This document shows positions 9,891 to 24,497 of a DNA stretch of 64,000 bases, piece by piece. The stretch's first letter is position 1. Every line of letters starts with the position of its first letter. The notes under the pieces were generated by a model. The model had not been told where the DNA came from. It saw only the letters and a program-made list of their open reading frames with translations, and made no database searches. The DNA comes from Axinella damicornis (Eukaryota; Porifera; Demospongiae; Axinellida; Axinellidae). A program made the position numbers and the translations under genes. The stretch covers positions 8,112,361-8,176,360 of the forward strand of contig OZ007518.1 in the NCBI GenBank assembly GCA_963931865.1, given 5' to 3'.

Positions 9891-10554
9891 ATGAGTTCAT
9901 CAGATGAAGAAACCAAGCGAGAAAGGAAACCGAAGCGACCACCACTGGTTCCTGAAATAATACGCCTGCAAAAAAAACTTTCCGCATGGCTGTCGCACCG
10001 TGATAAGCCGGAAAGGGTGCTTCAAAGAGGTCGCCTGATACACCTTATTGTTGACCTTGTTTGTCCTCCTCCAAAGGCTAAAGACGGAAGCGAAAGTATT
10101 TGTTGTGCCTCTGTGAATATGCTGGATGAAAGTATTAAAGCTGTTGCTTTCCAGCATTTAACCACGCACTGCAATAACCTGCTACGTATATTTTTGATGC
10201 GGCGAAAATGCGATTGTACAGCTGTGGAGTTTGCGTTTGACGACGAACTAACCAGAAGTGCGTTTGACAACAAACTGACCAAAAGTGCGTTGGTTCCGTT
10301 TGCGCATATGTTGAAAATCAAAGCTATTTCCGATTATCCGTTCAATGAGCTATTTGACTACTTAAGTCCAACTCCTGCCGCTGATGAAGACGTGTCGGCT
10401 CATTTGTGCGTGAGATTAACCTACATGACTGCAGTTCTAATGCGGCTGCTGCTATCTGCGACCAATAAAACCAAGTCACAGATTGCCAAAATTATTACGG
10501 AGGATAGGGATACCACAACCTTACTCCTGAAAGTGGGAAACAAGCTCCTAAACA
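9891..10554 (+). CDS. Giant gene exon 1 (N-terminal 221 codons)
   Basis: It opens MSSSDEETKRERKPKRPP, a charged and probably disordered start, and continues into amphipathic helices (IIRLQKKLSAWLSHRD, LIHLIVDLVCPPPK). A short internal repeat is visible (DDELTRSAF / DNKLTKSAL). A GTGAGG donor at 10555 in phase 1 joins to SDLHLLCPFLLL in exon 2. Without splicing the frame stops at 10575-10577. Confidence 0.75.
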
Positions 10555-11130
10555 GTGAGGGACATGAATATTATTGAGCACTTGCAATTATAGTAAGCAT
10601 GCGCTACTGGAAAACTACACAGGAAAAAATGCCCAAAATACATTACTAACATAGAAATAAAAAAAAACGGCAAAAGAAATCTGTATAAAAACAAAAACTG
10701 AATAGTGGACTAACTACATATTACATAGAAATTGGTACAAAAGTGTGGTAAAAATTAATGAAAGTTTTTGGCGCAGTAATGTTGTAAAAATGTAGTGATT
10801 TTGTTGATTTTTATTGCACAAATGGAGAGATTGGTGCATGTACAAGCAATGGTCTTAATATTCTTTCCATCAGGTAAAAGATTTTGATGCTATGATAAAA
10901 AAAAGTGAAAGTTTAAATCCTACAAATTCACCATGCTTTTGTACCATTTCTACGTTAGAAAAAGTCAAATTTTTCACTGTGCTACACTCCCGCACAACGA
11001 AATGAGATGGGAACATAGATTTATTGCACCTAGCTACTTGAATAGCTAGGTGCAATAAGCTAGGTTGAATAGCTACCTACTGAAATAACCGGACAGCAGT
11101 GCTGTAGCGACAAAGTCAAGTGCTACGGGG

Positions 11131-11162
<32 letters not shown>

Positions 11163-14100
11163 GTTAGCCAAGGCATGCATACCTCATAGTAATAGCCTCG
11201 ATCATCACTAAGCGAAGCCGGAATTTTTAAAGGGTGCCTCCAGGTGGTCGCCTTTTACATTTTATTGTTGACCTTGTTTGTCCTCCTCCAAAGGCTAAAG
11301 ACAGAAGTGACAAGCACCTTTTACATATTGGATGACATTGCTAAAGCTGTTGCATTTCCAGCATTAATTTTAGCTATAAACTGCTTGGTCTATTAACCTT
11401 TGATACCGCAAAAATGGAATTGTCCAAATGTAGAGTTTGCCCTGCAGCGAACTCTCAGACAGCCACCAAAAAGCTGAGACTTAACTTGATACAATGGTTA
11501 GCTATACTTACGCCCTTTGTTTGTCACTAACGGCAAGTCCACTCACTTCACATGCCAATTTTTGGGACTTTGAGGATTTTGAAATGACTGTATAATTATG
11601 TTGCCATACTCAATACGTATATAGGGTTGTCCAATGTAGTAAGGTCACTTGTTGTGTCAACGTACTGATCTGTGTACAATAGTCGCAGTCATGATGTTAT
11701 TGGGTATCTATAGCTTCATGATGTTATTACCCCGTACACGCATATACAGCAGGGGGTTAAGTGATTGGTTTGTGTCCGTCTGTCTGTGGAGCACAAAATC
11801 AGCACTTTCAACAATGAAGGCCTTGTTGAAGGCTTAGTTCAGGATAGAAATATCAGAATTCAGAAAATAATAGTGTCTACATAACTCACAGACCGGAGAT
11901 CCACTCGAGAGGCTAAGAAAAGCTGTGTGAAAGCCGTGTATCTAATTTATACAACTTGACCACACCTTATTTCTAACATTACTGCCACAACTTACGGTAT
12001 CTCATTCTGCATGCTGACATCGCTGTGTATCGGTAAGCATAGCTAGCTATCTCATCACGCTTGCTGTATTAATAATCGGTGGTAGGCCTATACCTGTATC
12101 AAGTCAAAGTAGCGCACGGGGTACATGCTCTGCTGTGCACCTCTAGTTGGGTATCTATAATTAACTTCATGATGTTATTGGGTATCTATTACCTCATGAT
12201 GTATCTCTACCGGTATATAATCTCATGATGTTATTGGTTATCTATAACTTCATCGAGACCAAGTATACATGTGTCACCAGAAGGGTGATTATATAGTTGG
12301 TGTGCATGAAACTGCAACTCATGCGCCACAACTTATGTTAACACTTTAACCGATAAAGCCGTCTACAGACGGCATGAGACTTTCATCAGTGATGTCAGAC
12401 TTCGGGCAATGTCCTTGGGACTTAGGCTCTGTGCCAGCAGAAAGGGCGGGACAAGGGGAGGTGGGTGGGTTTCAGCACTGAGCCTAGGTAGCATGGCCAC
12501 TTCTGGTATTGGCCTTGATAAACTCTTGGTTGGAGCCGGGTTGGCCATTTCTCTCCTCCTTTGCACAAATGGGCTGAGAAAACAGTCCTCTCGCCTTAGT
12601 AGGGCAGTGAAGCATTTTTCTCAGTCTAGGCGAGCGATGGTCGGTAGAGAGCCGTGACTATTGAATGCCCCTTGACGGGTGGGTGTGGTTAAAGTCATGA
12701 ATGTGTAGAGGATTGCTGCATGGTCATGTGTGTGGAGTTTGGGGGCTGAAAAGCAGAGAGAACTGGAAATATGGTAGGTTTAATGCATCCAAAAGCTAAG
12801 AGAGACCTCTGGAGAAAAACAGTTTTTTCTGTTAATGGGTTAAGGAGGGTGTTTACTGTGGTAATTAATGTACACTAATGTTTGTGCTCAATTAAGCTTC
12901 TTGAGCACACAGCGGTACTTGTGCAAAAATGTTCCTTTCTCAACTTAATTGGCCATGTGTCACACTGTCAATGCAAAGTGGTCTCCCCTCTAAAGTGGTG
13001 GAAGCTGGACAAGCTTTTAATGAGGCTATTGATAACGTCAGCAACTGCCCCACCCATAGTGTGTTACGTACCACTATTCATTCATCTTGGTTGCACAATG
13101 CGCTCACTTTGATTATGTAACTTTGACCATATAAGTCTGGTGCAAATATTACTGGTAATGTAATTATTAAGACCCATGCAAGGATTGGGCATTTCCCTAT
13201 CCCAGTGTCGTGCATTGATGGCCGTGAACCTTCAAGACTTATAAATGAGGGATTTATTTGTGTATGAATATTCATACAGGGATTATATCTGCATATATTG
13301 AGGGTTATAAATCCAGTAAACGCAAATATGAACGTTTCCATTCAGTTTCCATCTTTGTAGCCTCATCATCATATAGCTAATAAGCGAAAGCCGGAAAGGG
13401 TGCTTCCAAGAGGTCACATTAATTGTTTGTCCTCCTCGAAAGGCTAAAGGCAGAATGAAAATTATTTTTGTGCTCTGTGAAAACAAAAGATGTTGCTAAA
13501 CAGCCAAGTTTAGCTATTAATTTTGATGCAGCAAAAATGTACATTTCGAAGCAGCTGAAAAATTCAAATTGGCATGTGAAGTTAGTGGACTTGCCATTAG
13601 TTCCAAACAGAGAACATACATAGCTATAGCCATTGGGCAGGTGAAAACAGTAAGTCTCAGCTTTGGTGACTGTCTGAAAGTTCTCTACAGGGCAAACTCC
13701 GCTTAGAAGGTTGTTGTCGACATCACATGATGATGTTTAATTATCTACTACTTAGCTATACAGTAAGTAAATATTCCTTGGTGTGCATGAATCTTGAAAC
13801 TCAAGCACCACAACTTAGGCTAAGGAAGGTTTTACTGCAGTGATTAATGTACACTTCAATTGCACAAGCACGTTCTGTTCTTGGCCATGTGTCACGTGTC
13901 ATGCTGAAAGTGGTCCCCTCCTGGCCCAATTGGACGTGTCGCTCAACGTTGTCCCCTCTAGCTAGCTCATGAAATGTGGCTGTCTTGATATCGGTGACAT
14001 CACCAATTGCCCCATCCGGCGTGTGCTATGTATCACTATTGGTTCATCCTGGTTGCACAGTGCGCTCACTTTGATTATGATTGTGACTTTGGCTATAATT

Positions 14101-17100
14101 ATAAGGTCTGATAAACGTAGTGCAAATGTAGCTAACTAGCTGGTAGAGCAATGATTTAAGTACATGTACAAATGAGTGGATTCATTTGTACAAATGAGTG
14201 GATTCATTTGTATATGAATGTAGTTTGCTATTTATATGGGATTATGTCTGCACATCAACGGTTTGCAAATGCAGCAAATCCGGTAAACAAGTCATGGTCA
14301 CACACGAGCAAAAGGTTTGATGACAGTTTAAAAGTTGCAATTTAAGGTAGCATTATACCTTTACCGTCAGGGCCCGACGGTTAAAGGTACCCTAACGGTA
14401 AAGGTATAATGCTACCTTAACTAGTAGCTATAATGTACTTTCACGATGCTTTTTGGGGACACTGGAAGTTTTCTTGGTCAGGAAAACACTCGAAGATGAA
14501 TCGAATGTTAAATTGTTGTTAATGCGTAACTATTATGATGACCATTTTGAGAGATATTTTGGTATTGTTATTATTGTGCATCCGCTGTACCCTCTGCTGA
14601 CTCTGTGATTACTAACATGCATGAGTTAACTTCATGAATGTGACTTGGCTTACCATGCATCCTTAACTTCTGCAGGTGATCTCCATCTCCTTTGCCCATT
14701 CCTCCTCCTGCACTGGATCCTTGCCCATTGCATCACTACTATGATTGAAGAGGCAGATCCTACCTGTATATCAGAATGGAGTGAAGTGGTGACAACTATT
14801 ATTTCACAACATGCAATTGAACATGGTGATACCGAATACTGCCATGACATTCCTCAGGTGCCATGACTCAGAACTATAGCTACAGTTTCCCCAAATCATC
14901 CATACATGCACTGTGTAGCTAATAGCTACATGTTTGGCATTCATCATGTAGCTATGCTGCGGTAACAGGGAAACATGCAGTCTGTACTAACAGATACCTT
15001 GTTAACTTCAGGTTTCTATGTGTGCACATGCACAGACAGAACCAGAGCGGTCTACAAAATCAAATACTGGAAATCGCATGAATAAGTACTGTTACCGCAA
15101 AATTACAATGAATACTCTTCGGTCATTATTATGTTCTTAAATTATCAGCAGTTCCTGAAACACAGTATTTTCAAGTTAATGTTCTTTTTTTTTGGGGGGG
15201 GGGGGGGGGGGGGGGGGGGGTGTGCAAATTCAATATTCATGGATTAGATCACTCTGGTTCCAATGCTTCAGCATGCAACTGACCTAGAAGTGAAGATTGA
15301 TATTCAGCTATGACCACACCACAGGGTGTGTGACTTGACTGAGGAATGCTTTTTGCAACTCTATGGCTTATAGTAAGAAAGGAAAATATTAGCTTACGCT
15401 ACCAGTGAATTCAACCAGGGTTGCAGTAAGTTACGATAAGTTATCCCTTTAAGCCCCCAATAGACCCTATGCACTTGTAGGGCTTCTTGTCAGACCTGAA
15501 AGTGCCCTTAACAGGCTTCAGAGGGCTTAGAGGCAACCTTTCAGGAAAGTTTGATCAGTTTTCTGCATGCACTCCCTACTAAACTGTACAACCTGCAGGC
15601 TGACTGGTTTGCAGTATATGTATCTATGTTCCTTCCTCAGGTAAAATATCTGGTGCTATTGATGTACCTCCACAATCTCTACAACTGTCTGAAAAGCAAC
15701 TACTACTGTGTCCTTCACCACGATACCTACAAAACACTTATTAAGTACACAGAGAATCAGTGCACGACTGTCCGAGTGATGGCGAAGGCTGTATTGAGCA
15801 AACTTGTACCAGGTTTATGCCTTAGCATCTCTCTGAGCTCAGGGGAAGCTAATGCTCTTGCTTCTTACCTAGTAATGCAATTCACCCTTTTGAACTCAGA
15901 TGAAAGTGCACTTGATATGGTGTATGAATTCTTACTGACCAATGAAAATTACAAGATACTGTGTTCAGCTGTTAAGGAAATGATGGAAAACCCGACTGAT
16001 GCAGAGACTGAGAATGTAGAAACTGAAACCGAGAATGAGGACACAGAGACTGAAACTGAGAATGCAGAAACTGAGAATGCAGTAGCCAAGCTGGTCTGGG
16101 TTATTGTCACTAACGATGCCATCACTTCAAACACTACCGAATCTGTTGTTAGGAGCCTGGTTTCAGTAAAATGTAATGAAGTTGGACTCCAAGCAATTAT
16201 CCAGGACCTTCAGCAAGTCATTGCATCCCATGATCTTCCTGCTATCAGAAGATTGATACACATTCTAATAAATCTGGCAACTGATCCTCAAAACTGTCTA
16301 ATATTATCAAACCAGGGAGCACTTGATGCTTTGGAAGGTATAATGGAAATTGGCGGAATGGAAGAGCAATTAGCAGCAAAAGCAATTTCACTTCTTATGG
16401 GAACAAATCCATTGCATGACATCAACACACCTACAGGTAAATGTTCTGACCATAAACAAGCACTAAATCTTCAGCTGCAAGTATACAGTAGTTCCACTTT
16501 TTCATGCACTCCTGTAGATATGTTAGGTATAGTTATAGTGAAGGTAAATCTAGTACGGTATATGCAAGCCGTACCTGCAGCATAATTATAATCAGGGGCT
16601 GATGCTCATGTATGGGTCATGATTGCATACAACATGTATATACGTAGTTATCAATATTCTCTCTTATACTTTATTCTCACATACCTTCAGACCACAAAAG
16701 GGCATTGGTGTGTCCTCCGGGATCAGGAGTTGTTGATTTGAGTCAGACGTTGCTCCATTCGTTTGCAAGTGGTTTATCTGAATCTACAATACTGGAGTTC
16801 CTCCTTGATATGACTAAATACTCTAGTTCTACGCTTCGAAATCACCTGATCCATTATCTCCAACATAAACCAGAGTTGTTGTTTTCAAGATATGCAGGTC
16901 ATTTATTAGAAGATCAGTTACTCCCTCACTGACAGTAACTTTACCAAAGTTCCATTTCAGTCCCATGTTCTAAGTCCATATGTAAAGTCTCATCCCCCCC
17001 CCCCCCCCCCCCCACCACCACCACCACCACCACCACCACCACCACCACCACCACCATCATGCACCACCACCACTACCACTCAATGATAAGAATTGGACAG

Positions 17101-20100
17101 CAACTGGGCTAGTAGAAATCATAGGAAATTTTAGGCCCTATGCTCAAGAGAAGAATTTGTGCAGTTCAGCTATTAGAGACAACAGTCTTACTGCTACATA
17201 GTCACATGTATACGTATGTCAGCATGTCACTATCCCTACACAGTATGCACTATGCACATGGATCTGAAGCTATTTTATTACACTATATATAGCTATGTAC
17301 TAATAATTGTTGTTATATAAAGTGTACCAGCCTGTGCATTAACCCAAACATTTCCTTTACAGCATGGCGATATTCTTCTTCATCTTTTCTGCTGCTAATG
17401 GTACACCTAGCTCACAGTAGTGAGCAGCTCTGCAGATTGATTGCTAAACATAGTTTCACCAACCTCATCCAACTACTGAGGTCATCATCTAGAGATGTGA
17501 GTTACTGTGTGTAGTAGGAATCCCAGACCTTAATTGCCTGAATACGAAGTGTAATTGCTGACTAGCTATATATATGTCACAAGCCAACTGCATGCACATA
17601 GCTACATGTGTCTCCCACCAAGTACAGGTAATTGGACAGTGCCACTACATGCAATCAGTTTCCACACACAATCATTTTACAGCACATGCACAATCATTCC
17701 ATACCAAGTTTGTTACTGAGTGGTCTACGCATAATTTTTCTATCCGCTTCACATCACACAGTAAATTAAGGTCTGCTGACATTTGCCATATATAGATGGA
17801 CACATCCTCATAGTTATAGATCTATAATTATGGTCAAACTATAGTACAGTACATTGGTTAACATGCAGGCTTGCTTGAATTATCAGTTCCATGATATAGC
17901 TATACAGCATCCAATGATGAGTGGAAATTGATGACCCCAAGTCTATATTCCGACAGCCTGTATGTTTCACTCACGAACAGTGTTCCAACAAAAGCCATGC
18001 AGGTTCATGTTGAAGAATTCAAGAACAGTGGAGATATCAATCCTTATACAATGCTTGCAGTTTGCTCATTTCTGGAAAGAATATCCACAAGCACACATGA
18101 TAATAGTGGGACTGTTCAGCTCCCCCCTTGCCCTGCATGCATTTCATCTAGTCTTTACTTTGTCACATGTGTAGGACTCAAAGCTGAAGAACACACTTCA
18201 ATTAATTCTCTGCTGCATGATGGGGGATAACCATCAGCCAGCTTCATGCCAATCCTGGGCACAAGAAACTGATGAATCAATTTCACAGATGTTGTGGACA
18301 CAGCAGACTATATGTTCGTTAATCGAGTCCACTGTTTCAGGGAGTCACTGTGTTGCTGTTCTTAGCAAGCTTATTCTCAGTTTTCTAACAGTGGTTCTGA
18401 CAGATGAACAGATCTGTTCACATTGCTGCAATAGTGAAGAGGATTTAGCTGTTAGTCTTATTTTGAGTAAAGAAGAGGTTTCCACCTTGGCTGAACATCT
18501 CAAACTTTGCTGTTATTACCCAAATGTTGCAGTGAACTGCATTTCCCCAAGTGCCTTCTTAAGAGCTCTTTGCAATCTAAACGACTCTTCTGCAGTATGT
18601 TGTTCCTGTGCACAAGCACTACTACTTCAAACAAATGCTAACAGTGATTCAAAACTGGCATTTCATATAGAAAGAGCATTGAAAACATTTGTTGATTTTG
18701 GTACAACAAAAATGAGAACTGCAGCATTTAATTTGCTGTGGAATTTGGTGGAAATGAAGTTTGAAATTGGGACTAAAACAAAAAAGTACATCATATTCCA
18801 TGCATTCCCACACAAAAGTGAAGAGCTTGCAGATTACATCCTTCAGATGATCCTTGATTGTACACATGAGACATCCCCTGAAGGTAAGCAGTATACATCA
18901 TAGAGGTATTAATTATTGTTCTCTCTCAACACTTGTTGTTGCTTTGTTATTCAGCAATGACAGAATTTGCTACCTTATGCTATGAATACCACAAGTATCA
19001 AAAGTGCATCAAATTGTGTGACGAGATAAAAGAGAAAACAAAGGTTGACAACAAGTGCAATAAAACTGCAAACCTTCTTAAAGGTAAGGCTTGTTTCTAT
19101 TCATACCAAAGACACATATGGAATATCATTGCACTTCAAAGAAAAGGAATGTTACCTTATGACAGTGAAAAGGCAGACAACTTCAAGAAAATGACTAAAG
19201 AAACAATTGACTTACTTGGCAATGCACTTGACAATTCATACATTGACGAAGAAGGAAAACAATTACTTGACTTGGCCATGATGGACTACGTCAGGGAAGT
19301 AAATGGACTCAATGACTGTAGAAGGTGCATTTTGTGCCTCGAGAAAACTAAAGATAACCTGAAGGCAAGCCACATAATTCCAAAAACCATCCTCCAAAGG
19401 CTAATTGCAGATGACATGGGATCTATTCCTAATGATAAAAAAGCCTTCCTTGTCTTTCGAAATAGAAACTGCAATCCCAAGCAAATTGTGCAGTCTGCAG
19501 GGGAGATCACATATAAACTTCTCTGTCACAAATGTGAACAAATCCTCAGCAGTGAAGGAGAAGAACAGTTTGCATCTGTATTTACCAAACTCTATGCTGA
19601 TGGGTGCCGATATGGTAGACTGTATTCCCAATGTATCTCTCAACCACCCGCAGATAGTCCAGAATTGTACAGTGTAATACAACCCCTTCCTATTACTTAT
19701 GGCCCGTGGTTGTTCCATTTCTGTGTTGGGATGATTTTCCGTGGCCTATGCTTTCTCCGCATTCCTCAGTTTTCCAACGACAAGGAAGTTTATCGGATTT
19801 TCCAACACTGCCGAGCCTATCTGCTGAGATTGAAAGCTTCACAGCGAAGAGAAAAACAGAGACCAAGTGATGCTTGGGAGTTATGTATAATTCCTTCTTC
19901 TGTTGCGAAAACTTCATCATCTCTTCGGGGTGCCTTCATTTCTGCTGCAAATATGAGACTTGATGAAGACACACCAGATCCATGCAACAACATGCATTTC
20001 ATTCTCATTCACTTGGGTAATGTCAGTATAGTTCTGAAACTTCAGCCAGCAAAGAATGTTACTTTGCCTGCCTACATTCATGTCTCTCCAAATGCAGGAA

Positions 20101-23100
20101 TGTTCGAGTTGCCCATACTTTCTGAATGTTTGCCTATTCCTAAAGGAATTATTGCAACATTTCTGCAGATAAAACAAATGGAGATTGACAGTTTTCAAGA
20201 AGCTAAGAGTAGTCTAAGAGAACTAGTACCAGTGAACCATCTTCCCTCTCTACTTGCCATTATCATAAATACGAAGCCAAATGAACGTACCAAACTGTGT
20301 ACAAAACTAATACATGCAGAGCATGGAACCTTCCAATGTTTGCATCTTCCTGTGATATGCTTCCACTTTCTTCCTTCTTTCAACTCCGGGAAAGGTGGTG
20401 TGCTATACAGAGTTCATTTGTTGCCAAGAGAATACAAAATTGACCGCTTGGGAGCTCAAGGAAGTATCAAACGTGTTCAATTACCTCAAGGCCACAAGGT
20501 CCTTGTACACATACCAGCTAAAACAGCAAATTACTCTGCGACCTATATCATTGCTGCTGATATACACAAGCTTCACAAAAGTAATTATACTGCTGGTGTT
20601 TATGCAGTCTGTGTACACTTTCAAAACAGGAGTTCAGAGATTGCATTTGGTGTAAATCTACTATTGACGGAATATGGCCATTTGGAAGTGAAGGAGTTCA
20701 TGCATAAAAAGGCAGAAGAATTGCTGCAGCTAAGTGCAATACAAGATATCTTTGATCACTTCACTTTAAATCAGGATAGTTTGCAGTGCAGTAACTTCAA
20801 GACTTATATCCAGCGACTAAAATATAGCAGGTTAGCAATGATTAAGTATAATGCATTGTATTTGCATAATTGTTGTAAAGAAAAATGCATACGATGTCAT
20901 GACATAGCTGGTAATGGCTGATTAGAGTTCTTGTGGATGTTGATATTGCAAATCTCTCGAGTGCCAGCTTATATCAGCTTTCCAGCTCTCCTGCTCTCAA
21001 ATCAGAAGCTTACTCATCCTACCTATCCTGGACACACAGCTGACGATCATTAAGTGTGAGCCACCTATAAAAGCCTGGATGCCTGTCTGTATATCTTTCC
21101 ATCTATAGACAGAGCTGCTGGTCAGCTTGGGGTGCTACACTGCACTGACATGGCCCATGTAGACTGAAAGTTGTTTGCATTTGCATCGATTGATCCGGCC
21201 AGGCAGGCATCCATTTGATTTTTGTAATAAATTATATGCCATGCATATAAGCAGCCAATATAACCTATAGTTGAGCCAGGAACTTAGCCAATCACATAAT
21301 TACCTTTCTCTGTTGCAGGCAGTTACCATGCATATTGAAAACATTTGATCGGAGATGTTCAAAGAAAGGATGCTGGTACTGCCAGGATTTGTGCGCATGC
21401 TGCATGGAACCCTCCAAAGTGAAATTAACCAATGGAAACAATGTGAAATTCTGCAGTAGGGAATGCAAAAAGTTGCTTACAAATAAGCCCTCTGAAATTG
21501 AAGTATTTGCACAATCAACGGAGAGTGATATGACTTTGCTCCATGTAACTGGTGTAGTCACACTCAAAGACGTTGATTCCATTTACCAGTCATCAGCTAG
21601 TTATACTTCTTCTAGATTAGTTGCAAAAAGCCTTGATCTGACCCTCGATGATGAAAGTAATACCATTGTGAGCATGCTGGTTTGCAATGGAAATCAGTCA
21701 GAAATTCAAAGGCCTTTTGCTTTATGTGCACTGCGCACAGTCAGTGCCTGCAGATTGGTTGACTTTTTTGTGAATTCTTCGTTTATTTCTCTTGATGGTT
21801 TTTCTTACATGGGAGATCTTTATGATGACAACATGGTTGATTTCTTCCGGGAAACACGCCTCATTCAAAAGGTGATTCAAAAGCTTGAGGACAAAGCTGT
21901 TTTCTCATTCATTCGGGATAATGATAATTCAAACTCTGATTCATACCAGTGGAATATAGAAGCTATTGACAATAAGTTGCCAAGTAATTTTCGAGTCAGG
22001 TGCCCAAAAAGTGGCACTGAATTCAACTGCATCCAGCTTCCAAAACAGCACCAATTATTGCTGCATTCTACTGATAATGTTATTTCAGGAGAATTACGAG
22101 TGTTTCTTCTATGTTTTGGTGAAAGTTATTGTGACCAGCCACAGGAATATCCATATGTTGTTTCAATGCGTATCGAGTTCTCCAAGTATGCCTTCACCAA
22201 AGATAACATTGGATATGGACGTATTCTAACAGATGGTGTGATTATCAGTGATGATGGCAAGAATGAAGCACTTTCCACACTAGTTGAGAGGTCGGGTCCC
22301 CAAGAGCATGAGCAAGTTCTTTATGTACACATGGTCTCTATAGAGAGAGGCCAGCAGATGGTTGATTCTGTACTTCCAGGCATGTTTAAGCAAGCAGGTT
22401 GCAGAAATGTCAAAGCTTTAATTTACAGAGCTATGTGTGAAAGGTATGTTACAGCTATATTGAGGCTCATTGTTATGTTGATCAAAATGTTTGCTGAGAA
22501 TAGCTTGAAACTGTTTTAGAAACAGAAAGTTTTGGCCTCTTCAAAGGTCTTCTGCAGCTCTATACACTAGGAAGTAGCTGTAAACTGTACAGATACCTAG
22601 GCATTACCAGTTTCCTTTTTCTAGAGATTTTTTTCATTGGGGGTGGGGGTGGGGTGGGGGTAGCCTTGGTCCCACAAAACCGGGGAGAGAGCCTGGGAAT
22701 GAGGCTGGGTGCCTGTGTTAATTGGGGGAGTCTACTTGCTGGTTATAGGGAGGGGGGAATCCCCCCCCCCCCCCCCCCCCCTCCCCGCAATGGCCCTAAT
22801 AAAATTTTAAAAAACTGCAGGCTGTTACCGATTTCTTACCCCAGCATTTGTTACTTGCAGTAATCACACAATGCTACTAGAATAGTAGACACACCATCTA
22901 GATCTACTTAATGGCCCGCTTTCTTTTTCTGTTAACTCTTTACCAACCAATGACTGCAAAAGCCGTCATGAGCTCCCATAAGCCCATAAGAATTTATATG
23001 GGGAATTTAATACTAGGCGTTATACTTTAATACAGGGTTTTGCTTCCCTAAGCTGTTTCTTATGGTTGGTAAAGAGTTAATAGGCATCAATAGACAAGTA

Positions 23101-24424
23101 CTTGCAGTTTATAGTTTATGCAACTGAAGAAGACCATTGAGGCTCAAGTGTGTTTAATTCTATAACAATTTCAAATGCTGCATGTGGTGCTACAATAGCT
23201 ACCTAGTTATATTTGCTGTTGTCAACTCAGTCTTTACTATTATGCTTTTTCAAACAGATTCTTTGATAATATTCCAGTCATCCCACTAGCAGATCAAAAG
23301 TGTGCTGATGGAGTAGGTTGCTGGTACTGCAAACACCTTTGCAACACTTGTTTGAAACCCATCACTTTGGTACCTTGCTATTCTAACAGACATGGCCATG
23401 TTTATTGCAGTTATAAATGCATCGAACTATGGCAACTGCCAATGTCACCAGTCCTCGAAAAGGCAAAATACAATGGAACAGTCATGCTAAGGGTAACCAC
23501 AGTGGCCAGCACTGAAAATGCAGTGATTGTTATTTACTTGTGCGCAGATAAAACTGAACAACCCTACGTACTCTGTCAAGTTCGTGCTCCTACATGGCAA
23601 GAATTTCTTGACTATTTTATTGATGATAAATTCACTGCAGTGAAACCACTGTGGGATGAGTGCGATGACAGAAGAGAACAATCCCTTATCGATATCAACA
23701 ACTACCTCAGAAATGTCCTCCAACCTGCTGTTGAAAGCACATATCAAACGCGCAATCCTAAAGAATTAATCAAAATGTTGAAACCAAACGATGACAATTT
23801 ATTAAGTTCATTCAGACAACATGACTACATCACTGAAAGTTGCGTACTTGATTGTTTGAAGCCAAGAGCCAGCATCCACATCTGTAATCCACAAAGTAGA
23901 AAGGAAGTGTATTTCTTAAGTGCGCGCAATCCTCCTCCTTCACAAACATTTTGCAAATATGGCTATAGTATCTGGTTCACCAAGTTTATCTTACGTGACC
24001 CCAATCCCAGCTATTGGCCCTTTAGCCCTTCTTTTCTCCATTATCTGAAACTGTGTACCGTATACGAGGCTACAAAAATATATCAAGAAGTAGCTAAATC
24101 CACCGAAAATGAGGTGCAACTTGTTATGATATCAGAAGTTGATGCTGATATGAGAGTGATTTGTGCACATCATCTTCATTCATCGGGACTTGAATTAATA
24201 CCAGTAGACAGTGTTCAACCTGAAATTGATGAAATCTGGTCTTTAATGAAGAAATCAAGAGGAATAAATAGCATTCACTCGCTTATTTTGAGAGAAAGAT
24301 ATGTAAGGTTAGTCCAAACAATTATGTACTGCAATATGGCTATACCCTGCATGTGTTCACTCGTGTGTGTTGAGATTGTGTGTTCGTGTGTGGTGTGAGT
24401 GTGGGCTTGTCTGTGGTGTGTGCT

Positions 24425-24497
<73 letters not shown>

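Larger units (their letters stand above)
10555..14675 (+). other. Giant gene intron 1 (4.1 kb) filled with degenerate duplicates
   Basis: It contains decayed copies of exon 1 (about 11214-11480 and 13385-13550), copies of the upstream palindrome arm (about 13040-13310 and 14030-14345), an inverted copy (about 13555-13715) of 11410-11565, a G homopolymer at 11132-11161, and a short TTAAGGT palindrome at 14342-14420. The segment 12290-13110 is also repeated in part at 13780-14060. No intact coding region is seen. Confidence 0.7.
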
